NCBI RefSeq assembly: GCF_014198245.1
Contig: NZ_JACIHE010000045.1
Location: 1-35,691 of the forward strand
DNA from: Bradyrhizobium sp. cir1
GTDB taxonomy: Bacteria > Pseudomonadota > Alphaproteobacteria > Rhizobiales > Xanthobacteraceae
Direction: 5' to 3'
DNA length: 35,691 bases
Below the pieces are notes generated by a model. That model saw only the letters and a program-made list of their open reading frames with translations, ran no database searches and was not told the DNA's origin. The translations under genes were made by a program, and so were the position numbers. This document shows, piece after piece, positions 25,841 through 34,159 of the stretch (position 1 is its first letter; the number at the start of each line of letters is the position of its first letter).

Positions 25841-27115
25841 ATGGATTTCGATTACTCCCCCAAGACGAAAGAACTGCAGGCCAAACTCCTGAAATTCATG
25901 GACGACCACATCTACCCGAACGAGAAAGCCATCAACGACGAACTCGAAGCCAACACGAAGGTGGGCAAGCGCTGGAGCGCGCTTGAGACGATCGAGAAGC
26001 TCAAGCCGAAGGCGCGCGATGCCGGCCTCTGGAACTTGTTCCTGCCCAAAGACACGGCGGAAGCCTCTGGCTACCAAGGCGCGGGCCTGACCAACTCGGA
26101 ATACGCGCCGCTCGCCGAGATCTTAGGGCGGGTGCCATGGGCCGACGAGGTCTTGAACTGCTCAGCGCCCGACACCGGCAACATGGAAATCCTAGCACGC
26201 TACGGTTCCGAGGAGATCAAGGCCAAGTGGCTCAAACCCCTGCTGGCAGGCGAAATCCGTTCCGCGTTCGCGATGACGGAGCCCGAAGTGGCATCGTCCG
26301 ATGCGACCAACATCTGCACGCGCATCGAGCGCCAAGGCGACCACTATGTCATTAACGGTCACAAGTGGTGGATCTCCGGCGCCGGCGACCCCCGCTGCGA
26401 GGTCTTCATCGTCATGGGCAAGAGCGACCCGCAGGCGCCGCGCCATTTGCAGCAGAGCATGATCGTGGTTCCATTTAATACGCCCGGCGTGCGCATCGTG
26501 CGCACACTGAACGTGATGGGCTATGACGGCGCCCCGCATGGGCACGTCGAGATGTACTTCGAAAACGTGAAGGTGCCGGTTGGCAACATTCTTATGGGAG
26601 AAGGCCGCGGTTTCGAGATCGCGCAGGCCCGCCTCGGCCCGGGCCGCATCCACCATTGCATGCGCAGCATCGGCCTGGCCGAGCGTGCACTGGAGCTTAT
26701 GTGCAAACGCGCCCTTTCGCGCGTAGCCTTCGGCAAGAGCCTTGCGGAGCAGATGGTGACGCGGGAGCGGATCGCTGAGGCGCGCTGCAAGATCGATATG
26801 GCGCGCCTGCTCACCCTCAAGGCAGCCTGGATGATGGACGAAGTGGGCAACAAACTCGCCAGGACTGAGATCGCGATGATCAAAGTCGTGGCTCCCACAA
26901 TGGCCTGCCAGGTGATCGACTGGGCGATGCAAGTCCATGGCGCCGCCAGCATGTGCGACGACTTCCCACTGGCGCGCGGCTATGCCGGCCAACGCACTCT
27001 GCGCTTCGCCGACGGCCCAGACGAGGTTCACCGCAATGCCATCGCGAAGTGGGAGCTCGGCAAGCATGGCGCCCACAGCCGCGATACGGAGACCGTCGTC
27101 ACGCGCGGAGGCTGA
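25841..27115 (+). CDS. Acyl-CoA dehydrogenase, ACAD10/ACAD11 or LvaC-like
   Basis: A 424-residue flavoprotein with CSAPDTGNMEILARYG (108-122), MTEPEVASSDATNI (145-158), WISGAGDPRC (177-186), LGPGRIHHCMRSIGLAERAL and ADGPDEVH (390-397), where Asp replaces the usual catalytic Glu. In characterised relatives the partner kinase makes a 4-phosphoacyl-CoA and this enzyme eliminates phosphate and yields an enoyl-CoA. AAGGAG precedes the ATG at 25841. The open frame actually extends 67 codons upstream through the kinase relic, because a stop was lost, but the extension is damaged and unlike the family. It is complete and is the only full-length copy; a 5' fragment lies at 21443-21635 in the opposite orientation. 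Confidence 0.92.
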   Translation: MDFDYSPKTKELQAKLLKFMDDHIYPNEKAINDELEANTKVGKRWSALETIEKLKPKARDAGLWNLFLPKDTAEASGYQGAGLTNSEYAPLAEILGRVPWADEVLNCSAPDTGNMEILARYGSEEIKAKWLKPLLAGEIRSAFAMTEPEVASSDATNICTRIERQGDHYVINGHKWWISGAGDPRCEVFIVMGKSDPQAPRHLQQSMIVVPFNTPGVRIVRTLNVMGYDGAPHGHVEMYFENVKVPVGNILMGEGRGFEIAQARLGPGRIHHCMRSIGLAERALELMCKRALSRVAFGKSLAEQMVTRERIAEARCKIDMARLLTLKAAWMMDEVGNKLARTEIAMIKVVAPTMACQVIDWAMQVHGAASMCDDFPLARGYAGQRTLRFADGPDEVHRNAIAKWELGKHGAHSRDTETVVTRGG

Positions 27116-27197
27116 AAAGAAACCTGCCGCCGTCGGTGCTTCTCCACCCGATGAATTGCGCCGTCCCTTGTGCCCGGCATGATCATAGAATGACTTC

Positions 27198-27238
27198 AAA
27201 CTTGGGACGCGCCTAGTCGTCGGGCGCTTCCTAAGTTT
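27198..27238 (+). terminator. Possible terminator hairpin after the dehydrogenase gene
   Basis: Arms AAACTTGGGACGCGCC (27198-27213) and GGGCGCTTCCTAAGTTT (27222-27238) pair with two mismatches around an 8-base loop, 80 bp after the stop. A short T-run ends the right arm. Could act in either direction. Confidence 0.4.
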
Positions 27239-27325
27239 AGATCGCCGGAAATGTGCGAAGAAGCCGCAGAATAGAACGTTGAGCGACTGAGGCCGGTCGA
27301 CCGGTGGATTCAATGGGGGAAAGCG

Positions 27326-28084
27326 ATGACAAAAAGTTCTGACCTGCTAATCGGCGCCGAGCGCGTCGCGATGGTAACCGGCGCATCCAGCGGCATCGGA
27401 TTGGCTATCGCGCGATCCTTACTGAATGAGGGGCTGCACGTGATTTGCGCCGCGCGCAGCCTCGACAAATGCACAATGAACTTCTCTGAATATGGAGATC
27501 GGGCGCTCCCATTGCGGCTGGACGTGACCGATCGAGACGCCGTGGGAGCCCTGCCCGGCACGCTACCTTCCCAATGGCAAGATGTGGACATCCTCGTCGC
27601 GAACGCTGGGTCGAACGTCGGCGGAGGCAAACGCTTTGATGAAGGTTCCGCAAGCGATTGGACCGGCACAATCGACACCAACCTAACGGGCTTGATCACA
27701 CTCTGTCACGCGATGCTGCCAGGTATGCTCCGTCGTGGTGAAGGCCATGTCGTTTCGATCGGTTCGGTAGCGTCAACCTTCACATATCCAGGCGGCGCTG
27801 CATACAGCGCCAGTAAATATGGCGCGCGCGCATTTTTTGAGTCCTTGCGACAAGACTACAAAGCATCACCGATTCGGATCACTGAGATCCTCCCAGGTTT
27901 TGTTAAAACAGGATTTGCTAAGGCCCGTTATCGCGGCGACGCGGAACTTGCCGAGACTTTTTATGACAAGCTGCCGGGTCACCTCACGCCCTCCGACGTA
28001 GCGGCCTCCGTCTTATTTGCGCTAAACCAACCGAAAGAGGTAAATATCGCTCAGATCGTCATTACTCCTACATGGGACAAGTGA
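27326..28084 (+). CDS. SDR-family oxidoreductase (classical, YdfG-like)
   Basis: A 252-residue short-chain dehydrogenase: TGASSGIG at 18-25, Arg44 after strand two (favours NADP), ANAG at 92-95, catalytic Ser147, Tyr160 and Lys164 (YSASK), then LPGFVKTGFAK. GGGGGA lies six bases before the ATG. Fold details resemble YdfG-type 3-hydroxy acid dehydrogenases. It follows the dehydrogenase at 25841 on the same strand with 210 bp and a possible hairpin between. In levulinate-type operons an SDR reduces 4-oxoacyl-CoA to 4-hydroxyacyl-CoA; that role is a reasonable guess, not a demonstrated one. It appears intact. Confidence 0.88.
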   Translation: MTKSSDLLIGAERVAMVTGASSGIGLAIARSLLNEGLHVICAARSLDKCTMNFSEYGDRALPLRLDVTDRDAVGALPGTLPSQWQDVDILVANAGSNVGGGKRFDEGSASDWTGTIDTNLTGLITLCHAMLPGMLRRGEGHVVSIGSVASTFTYPGGAAYSASKYGARAFFESLRQDYKASPIRITEILPGFVKTGFAKARYRGDAELAETFYDKLPGHLTPSDVAASVLFALNQPKEVNIAQIVITPTWDK

Positions 28085-28404
28085 AGCCCGAGAGGCAGGC
28101 TGACGCTGGCGGATGAAATTCAGGCCGGTTGTGCCGTGGTTGACGTCTTCGGCGAGCTGCCGCCGTTGAGGGTCCGATGCCGCGCTCATGCTCCACGAGT
28201 GCGACGCCACGGCAGCGCCGCAGAGAAGCTCAGCCAGGACGCCAAGCACGGCAAGATTGACCTGTACGACGATCTGGGCATCGGCTGCATTGGCGCTGCC
28301 AACATGCGATTTGGTGACCGGCGCGGCCGAATGGCCACGGTGAGGGCCCAGCAGATTGGCGGCCTTGCGTCTTTCTTTCAAATCCGCGTATCTTTTCAGA
28401 ACGG
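28085..28404. other. 320-bp convergent gap; possible overlapping minus-strand frame
   Basis: A minus-strand open frame of 128 codons (28408 to 28022) starts with TTG overlapping the metallohydrolase stop (TTGA) and reads MTVLKRYADLKERRKAANLL, but its end runs 63 bp into the convergent SDR gene and no family is recognised. The plus strand is also open. I cannot support a gene. Confidence 0.3.
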
Positions 28405-31032
28405 TCAATGCTCGCGTGCGACGCGAACGGAATGAACTGGGATATGAGCATGGCCGGCGCCGAGCTCGTGCAGGCGATGGTGCGCCAGCTCGAGGGTGGC
28501 CCTCAGCCGCGAGTGCCGCGCTTCATCGGTTTTGGGGGCCAGCGTATCGATGTAAGCGATCGAGCCTTCGATCTGCGCCAGCACCGACACGGCGTCGGCC
28601 TCGGCGAAGATGGGCTTTTCTCCAATCTCGACGTGTACGGCACTGGTATGGGCTGCAATGTCGGCGTCGCGCCCCGCTACACTGCCCCGCACGCGGATCG
28701 CCAGCCAGCTCGACTCCTTCACTTGGATGGCCAAATTGCCCCGACATGACAAGTTTTCGCAAGGAATGCGTTCGAGAACCACACCGTTGCGTATCACTTC
28801 CACGAGGGTCGGCCGTACGCTGACGGATTCGATACGCCAATCGAGGTTGACCGTGCCGCCCGACGGAGGGAGCACGATCTTGCTCCCGGGGCGCTTGCCT
28901 TCTACCGTCATATTGACGAGCGGTCCGACCGTGATGAACGTATCGCCACTGCGCACTGCTTCCATCCAGTTGCGGTACGTGAACCCGCGTGCGCCCAGTT
29001 GCGCGTAAGTCCGTGCGCCGCCGAGCAGCGCCGCAGCGTTCATCTTATCGGAGCCCGCTACCAGTCGCACATGGTAGCCTATGTTGAGGTATCGGTACCA
29101 GTCCGCGAGGACGAACGCGCTGATTTGGGACGCATACGGATTGAACGACTTCATCTCCATCGCGTCGATCAACCCGAGCACGATATCAGCCGCACGCTCG
29201 GATTGGGGGTTTGGGGAGTGCGGTAGCACCACGAGACCACCTTGCTCTCGGCAGCGCTGCGCCCACTCCGCAAGCGTCGTTTCGAGGGGATCCCCGATTG
29301 CCCCTTCGTTGGATCCTCCGGAGGAAAGCGGATGGATCATTTCGCCCTCATAGCCAAGCAGCGAAATATGACCCAGTACCTGCTGGCGGTTTTCGGTGCC
29401 GACGCGCACGATGAATTCGCCGTCGCCGCCGAAATCCTTTGCGCCGATGGTCATTCGCCCGTCGAAGTCTGCCACGTTGCTGAACATCTCACCGCATTGC
29501 AGGGCGAGCAGGTTCACGACATTGACCCCCTCCGCCTGGCCCTCGAGAAGTGCCGTCCGCGGGCTCAAGAAATGGACGTGCGTGTCGGCGCTCACCCAGC
29601 CCTGTTCACGCCAGTGCAGCACCTTGTCCCGCTCGAAGGTGACGAGTTCGGTATTCGCCGCGATTTCGACCATGCGGCCCAGTGGCTGAACCTCGAAGCC
29701 TCGCGAGATCTCGACGAAGACAGTGCCGAGCGGCAGATCGATATCGCAGCTGCCGTCCACATACGCGTACTGGTTCAGCCCGTTCAGCAGCTCGCCGGCG
29801 TAGTCCTGAAACCATCCGGCGTTAACCTTGCGATGGTGTCCCTTGGGCGGCAGGTACTCTCCATGTGCACCGTGGACGTGCACGCGCGCGGCCACTCGCA
29901 GACCCGAACCCTTCTCGATGATGAGCAGTTTGACCGGCCGCGTGGCAGGCTCGATGACGGCGATTTCATGCGAAGGCCCTCCAGCCCGTGCGATCGCCCC
30001 CAGCGAACGGAGATCCCATACGTGCAGCTCGCCGTCTTCGGAGCGCAGGTAGAGCCGCGCATCGGGATGCGCGGAGTATTCGACGATTATTTCGGTGTCG
30101 GACCGCTCCGGCTGCACGTCGTGCCATCGCCGAGCCAGTCCGGGCGCGAATATTCGAGCACGGCTCTTGCGGAGATGACCGTTCCGAGATCGATTGCGAT
30201 CTGTTCGCCACGATCGTCCACATCGAGTTCGCCGAGCTTGTTCAGATGCACGCCAGCTGGCAAGCGCATCTTCAGCTTGCTCCGACCCTGGAGGCGTAGC
30301 GGATGCTGGGTGAGCCGTGTCGTGCTGACGGCATAAACGAGCGAACTCTCCTGTTCCGCGCGCAAGGCAAGGACGGTTAGCTCCTTGTGCGGGGTCGGGT
30401 TTGGCAGGGCATAGACCCACAGGTTCTCACCGTCTTGACGCGTGCGCCCCGATTGCGAACGCTCTTCGCCGGTCATGAAGCTGACGCTCGCCGCGCGCCC
30501 GAGCGCGAAGTCTTCATCGATGCTGGAGTGCAAGGAGGGGGCCCGCAATGGCATGGCCCCGAATGGGCTAGCGCTCCACGCGATGTGCTTGTGCTGGAGT
30601 GCAAACCGGCGCAGCACAGGCACTTCCGTCTCGCTGCCGTCGGCATATCGTAGCGCATGGGTCGAGACCCGGTCGCCGAGCCGGTTGCCGTCCACCCAAC
30701 TCGCTATCGGCCCGATCTCGCCAAATCCCTCAGGCTTCACGAGGGGACGGTCCTCAACCACGTGTACGAAGAGCACGTAGCTGGCTGCCGTCGGGGAAAG
30801 CGCGATGACGACAGGAGCCTCTCCGGGACGCAACGCGAGCACATCCGGGCCGGCTTCGCCGCCGAAGAGGAAAGGTATTCCGCGGAACGTCTGCGGCCCC
30901 CTCAGCGTGTCGATCCAGTCCGTGTCGCCCGCCCGCCCGCCTGCCGAGCCGCTCGTCTAGTTCGCTGCGCCTCGCATTGAAATGCCGCTTCAAGTCCAAC
31001 GGGATAAAGTGCGGCGAGGGGGCCGTTTTCAT
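28405..31032 (-). pseudogene. Frameshifted CehA/McbA-type metallohydrolase
   Basis: The family includes the carbaryl hydrolase CehA and McbA and has a PHP-like metal-dependent domain. The start ATG at 31032 begins MKTAPSPHFIPLDLKRHF. After about 30 codons a GGCG tract (30926-30941) shifts the frame; downstream is DTDWIDTLRGPQTFRGIPF. A second indel near 30115-30125 (after EYSRPDWLGDG) moves it again into the frame with DVQPERSDTEIIVEYS. The C-terminal two thirds is intact, including WVSADTHVHFLSP with metal-ligand histidines, VVLPHSPNP, and AGSDKMNAAA. Restored length is about 875 residues. There is no signal peptide. It precedes a dipeptide-type ABC importer on the same strand, a neighbourhood that would suit a hydrolase for an imported compound. 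The C-terminal part alone could still be translated but lacks its N-terminal domain. Confidence 0.72.
30926..30941 (-). repeat. Four tandem GGCG units at the first frameshift of the metallohydrolase
   Basis: Read on the plus strand as CGCC four times. Removing one 4-bp unit restores the frame from LGRRAG into DTDWIDTLRGPQ, so three units appear to be the ancestral count. Confidence 0.85.
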
Positions 31033-31287
31033 GGCGTCCGTGCTCCTGTCATTCCTCCTGTGGGCGCAGCCTCGTCGGTGCTGGCGCTTAACGTAAGCGA
31101 CTTCGAATTCCGCCAAGGTAGGCCAACTAGAGCCCCGCATAGTTTCGGTGCAATCACTGCGGTCACCATACTCGCTGTGAATGCCAAGAGGCTTGTTCAC
31201 AGAAGCGCCGAAATGCGTCTCGGAATTAGGGATTTCTGCAAGATCGGCGCTTCAAGGACACTTCGCTTGCCCGCCTGTCTGTTATGT

Positions 31288-32259
31288 TCACTCTTGAAGC
31301 GCTGGCCGAGCGCTCAGCAAATGGCACGCCGCATTGCGGCCGTCGGCCAGCGTTATAAGCGATGGATTCTCGGACGTGCAGATTGGCATCGCATGCGGAC
31401 ATCGCGGGTGAAACTTGCAGCCGCTTGGCGGGTCGAGCGCGCTACCCGTGTCGTCGAAGCCCTCGGCTGCTTTCGGCATGTAGTCCGGATCTGGACGCGG
31501 AACGGCGTCCAGCAGCGCTTGCGTGTAGGGGTGCTTTGGCGCGGTGAAGATCTGCTCGCTTTCGCCGCATTCGACCACGCTGCCGAGGTATAGCACCACG
31601 ACGCGCGCGGCCAGATGTTCGACGAGCGCCAGATCGTGCGCGATCAAGAGATAGGTCAGGCCGAACTTCTCCTGAATGTCCATCAGCAGATTTAGCACCT
31701 GTGCGCGGATCGACACGTCGAGCGCCGAAGTCGGTTCGTCGAGGATGATAATGCGCGGCTCGAGCGCAAGCGCCCGGGCGATCGCGATGCGCTGGCGCTG
31801 TCCGCCAGAGAATTCATGCGGATAGAGATCTGCCGCCGTCGGCGGCAGACCAACGATCTCCAGGAGCTCGGCGACGCGCGCATTGAGCGTCGCTCGATCG
31901 CGCTTGTAGTGTGCGAGAATGGGCTCGGTGATGATCCGGCGCACTGTCAGGCGGGGGTTGAGGGAGGCGTAAGGGTCCTGAAACACCGCTTGTACCTGCC
32001 GGCGGTAATTCTTGATCTCGTGCCTCGACATTTCGCTGAGGCTCTTGCCGTCGAAGGTCACCGCCCCGCTAGTCGGCCGCTCCAGCATCAGCACGAGCTT
32101 GGCGATTGTGGTTTTGCCGCAACCGGATTCGCCCACGAGGGCTATGGTCTGCCCCTCCGGAATCTCGAGGTTGACTTTTTCCGCCGCCCGCACAACGGCA
32201 TTGCCGCGATCGGTGCGGACGATGAAATGTTTTGAGAGGTCGCGGAGTTCGAGGCCCAT
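31288..32259 (-). CDS. Dipeptide/oligopeptide ABC transporter ATPase (DppF/OppF-like)
   Basis: One of two cytoplasmic ATPases of a peptide/nickel/opine-type importer. From the ATG at 32259 it has 323 residues, with Walker A GESGCGKT (43-50), Q-loop VFQDPYASLNPR, signature FSGGQRQR (150-157) and Walker B IIILDEP (170-176). The C-terminal oligopeptide domain holds four cysteines (281, 287, 294, 312) that in relatives bind an iron-sulfur cluster. A longer frame would overlap the preceding ATPase by 25 bp; starting at MGLELRDL leaves 20 bp and fits the family. Last gene of the leftward importer operon. Confidence 0.92.
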   Translation of the reverse strand: MGLELRDLSKHFIVRTDRGNAVVRAAEKVNLEIPEGQTIALVGESGCGKTTIAKLVLMLERPTSGAVTFDGKSLSEMSRHEIKNYRRQVQAVFQDPYASLNPRLTVRRIITEPILAHYKRDRATLNARVAELLEIVGLPPTAADLYPHEFSGGQRQRIAIARALALEPRIIILDEPTSALDVSIRAQVLNLLMDIQEKFGLTYLLIAHDLALVEHLAARVVVLYLGSVVECGESEQIFTAPKHPYTQALLDAVPRPDPDYMPKAAEGFDDTGSALDPPSGCKFHPRCPHAMPICTSENPSLITLADGRNAACHLLSARPALQE

Positions 32260-32279
32260 CTGTTGCTTTACCTGTGTCG

Positions 32280-33260
32280 CTACTGCTTCGCTGCGAGCCA
32301 GCAATTGACGACATGACCGTCGCCCAGCTCGGTCGCCGGCGGATAGTCGTCGCAGACGGCCATACGCTTCGGGCAGCGCGGTGCGAAGCGGCAGCCCGTC
32401 GGCAGGTCCATCAGATTCGGCGGCTGGCCGGGAATCGCGGCTAACCGTTTACGTTTCTGGCCGAGATGCGGGATCGCTTCCAGCAGGGCCTGGGTATAGG
32501 GATGCTGCGGGTTGCGGTAGATGTCGCGCACCTTGCCAGTTTCGATGATCCTGCCGGCGTACATCACTGCGATGCGGTGGCAGAGCCCGGCGACGATCGA
32601 CAGATCGTGAGTGATGAGGATGATGCCGAGCTTCGAGTCACGTTGGATACTGCGCAGCAGGCTCATGATCTGCACCTGGATGGTGACGTCGAGCGCAGTT
32701 GTCGGCTCGTCGGCGATCAACAGGCGTGGCGAGCAGGCGATCGCCATGGCGGTTACGACACGCTGGCGCATGCCGCCGGAAAACTGGTGCGGATAATTCT
32801 TCAGCCGTCGCTCCGGTGACGGAATCCGCACCCGCCGAAGCCCAGCCGTGGCAGCGGACATCGCCTCGCGAACGGTCCTGACCAGCTTGTGGTAGCGAAA
32901 CGGTCCGGAGACCTGGTCGCCGACCGTGAAGACCGGATTGAGAGAAGTCATCGGGTCTTGAGAAATCATCGCAACCTTCGGACCGCGGACACGGCTCGCC
33001 ATCTCCTCTTCGGTGAGCTGCAGCAGGTCATCGCCGTCGAGCTTCACACTGCCCTCCAGCCTGCCATCACCGTGGATCGGCAGGAGGCGCAGGATCGAGA
33101 GGCAAGTCATTGTCTTGCCTGAGCCGGACTCGCCGACGATGCCGAGCGTCTCGCCTTCGTGGACATGAAATGAAACGCCATCCACGGCCTTCACCACACC
33201 ACGACGTAGATGCAGATGCATTTGCAGATTTTCGACTTGCAGAAGTGGCGCGGCGGTCAC
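32280..33260 (-). CDS. Dipeptide/oligopeptide ABC transporter ATPase (DppD/OppD-like)
   Basis: The second ATPase, 326 residues from a GTG at 33260. This start is chosen because GTGA overlaps the permease stop, GGAG lies seven bases upstream, and the family begins near PLLQVENL; the open frame extends 125 codons further upstream but only as antisense-like sequence over the permease. Walker A is GESGSGKT (43-50), signature FSGGMRQR (160-167), Walker B LLIADEP (180-186), and the C-terminal cysteines are at 290, 296, 303 and 320. Intact. Pairs with the next ATPase as a heterodimer. Confidence 0.92.
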   Translation of the reverse strand: MTAAPLLQVENLQMHLHLRRGVVKAVDGVSFHVHEGETLGIVGESGSGKTMTCLSILRLLPIHGDGRLEGSVKLDGDDLLQLTEEEMASRVRGPKVAMISQDPMTSLNPVFTVGDQVSGPFRYHKLVRTVREAMSAATAGLRRVRIPSPERRLKNYPHQFSGGMRQRVVTAMAIACSPRLLIADEPTTALDVTIQVQIMSLLRSIQRDSKLGIILITHDLSIVAGLCHRIAVMYAGRIIETGKVRDIYRNPQHPYTQALLEAIPHLGQKRKRLAAIPGQPPNLMDLPTGCRFAPRCPKRMAVCDDYPPATELGDGHVVNCWLAAKQ

Positions 33261-34159
33261 AGTTGTCTCCGTTTCGGATCGAGCAGGTCGCGTAGCCAGT
33301 CGCCGATCAGATTCGAGGAAAGGCAGGTCAGCATGATAACGATGCCCGGCATCGTGATCCCCCACCAGGCATAGGTGATGTACTGCCTCGCATCGGCGAG
33401 CATTAGGCCCCACGAGGTGTCGGGCGCCTGGATGCCAAGTCCGAGGAATGACAGCGACGCCTCGAAGAGGATCACCTGACCAACCTGCAGCGTCATCAGG
33501 ATCAGAAGCGTATTGAAGATGTTCGGCAAGAGGTGCCTGAAGAAGATCGTAAGTGGACCGCAGCCGGCGATTTTGGCGAATGATACATAATCCCGCTCGC
33601 GCAACGAGAGGATCTCGCTGCGGATGATGCGGCAATACCAGGTCCAGTACGTGAGCACGATAACTACGACGACGGTGGACAGACCGGGGGCCATTGATGC
33701 GGAAATGATCAGCGCAAGCGCGAGACTGGGGATTGCCATCATGATCTCGGCAATACGAATAATCAGCGCGTCAACGATGCCGCCAAAGTATCCCGCAATG
33801 ATTCCAAGCATCGTGCCGATCGCGCCGGAAAACACGATCGCATAGAGAGCGACGATCGCGGATACGCGCGCACCGGCGATGATGCGAGATAGAACATCTC
33901 TGCCGAGATTGTCGGTGCCGAGGAGATATTCGTAGCTACCGCCGGCCTGCCAGAACGGTGGTCGGAACGCAGCGGCGAGGTTCAGCCCGTTGGGATCTTG
34001 GGGTGGGATGCTCTCTCCACCGATTGCTGAGACGATGATTAGCAACAGGATCAGGAGCGGAAGCCAGGGCACGCCCTTAAGACGGAAACGGAACAGAGAC
34101 GGACGCGGTGTGATGCCGACCGCCGCAGTGACAGGAGTTGATGCCGGGATTACACTCAC
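33257..34159 (-). CDS. Dipeptide/oligopeptide ABC transporter permease (DppC-like)
   Basis: Inner-membrane channel subunit, 300 residues from a GTG at 34159 that overlaps the stop of the first permease (GTGA). The N-terminal cytoplasmic part ends at FRLKGVPWLP, followed by the first membrane helix (about 31-47) and the family motif LGTDNLGRDVLSRIIAGAR. The EAA-type loop lies around SFAKIAGCGPLTIFFRHLLP. The C-terminus LIGDWLRDLLDPKRRQL is typical. The upstream open frame beyond the GTG does not look like the family. Intact. Confidence 0.93.
   Translation of the reverse strand: MSVIPASTPVTAAVGITPRPSLFRFRLKGVPWLPLLILLLIIVSAIGGESIPPQDPNGLNLAAAFRPPFWQAGGSYEYLLGTDNLGRDVLSRIIAGARVSAIVALYAIVFSGAIGTMLGIIAGYFGGIVDALIIRIAEIMMAIPSLALALIISASMAPGLSTVVVVIVLTYWTWYCRIIRSEILSLRERDYVSFAKIAGCGPLTIFFRHLLPNIFNTLLILMTLQVGQVILFEASLSFLGLGIQAPDTSWGLMLADARQYITYAWWGITMPGIVIMLTCLSSNLIGDWLRDLLDPKRRQL

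Larger units (their letters stand above)
25425..26045 (+). repeat. Right arm of the inverted duplication
   Basis: Matches minus-strand 21443-22960 in the order regulator tail, kinase start, kinase 3' end, dehydrogenase 5' end, with about 0.9 kb of kinase deleted. Homology with the left arm ends at about 26045, inside the intact dehydrogenase gene. Confidence 0.9.

Noticed and set aside
26192..27313. Minus-strand open frame of 373 codons opposite the dehydrogenase
   Set aside because: Mirror frame of an intact conserved gene.
29242..30336. Plus-strand open frame of 364 codons opposite the metallohydrolase
   Set aside because: Antisense mirror of conserved coding sequence; no domain or plausible composition.
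31326..31343. Sigma-54-like site TGGCACGCCGCATTGC
   Set aside because: Spacing between the GG and GC elements is one base too long and it lies inside the DppF-like coding sequence.
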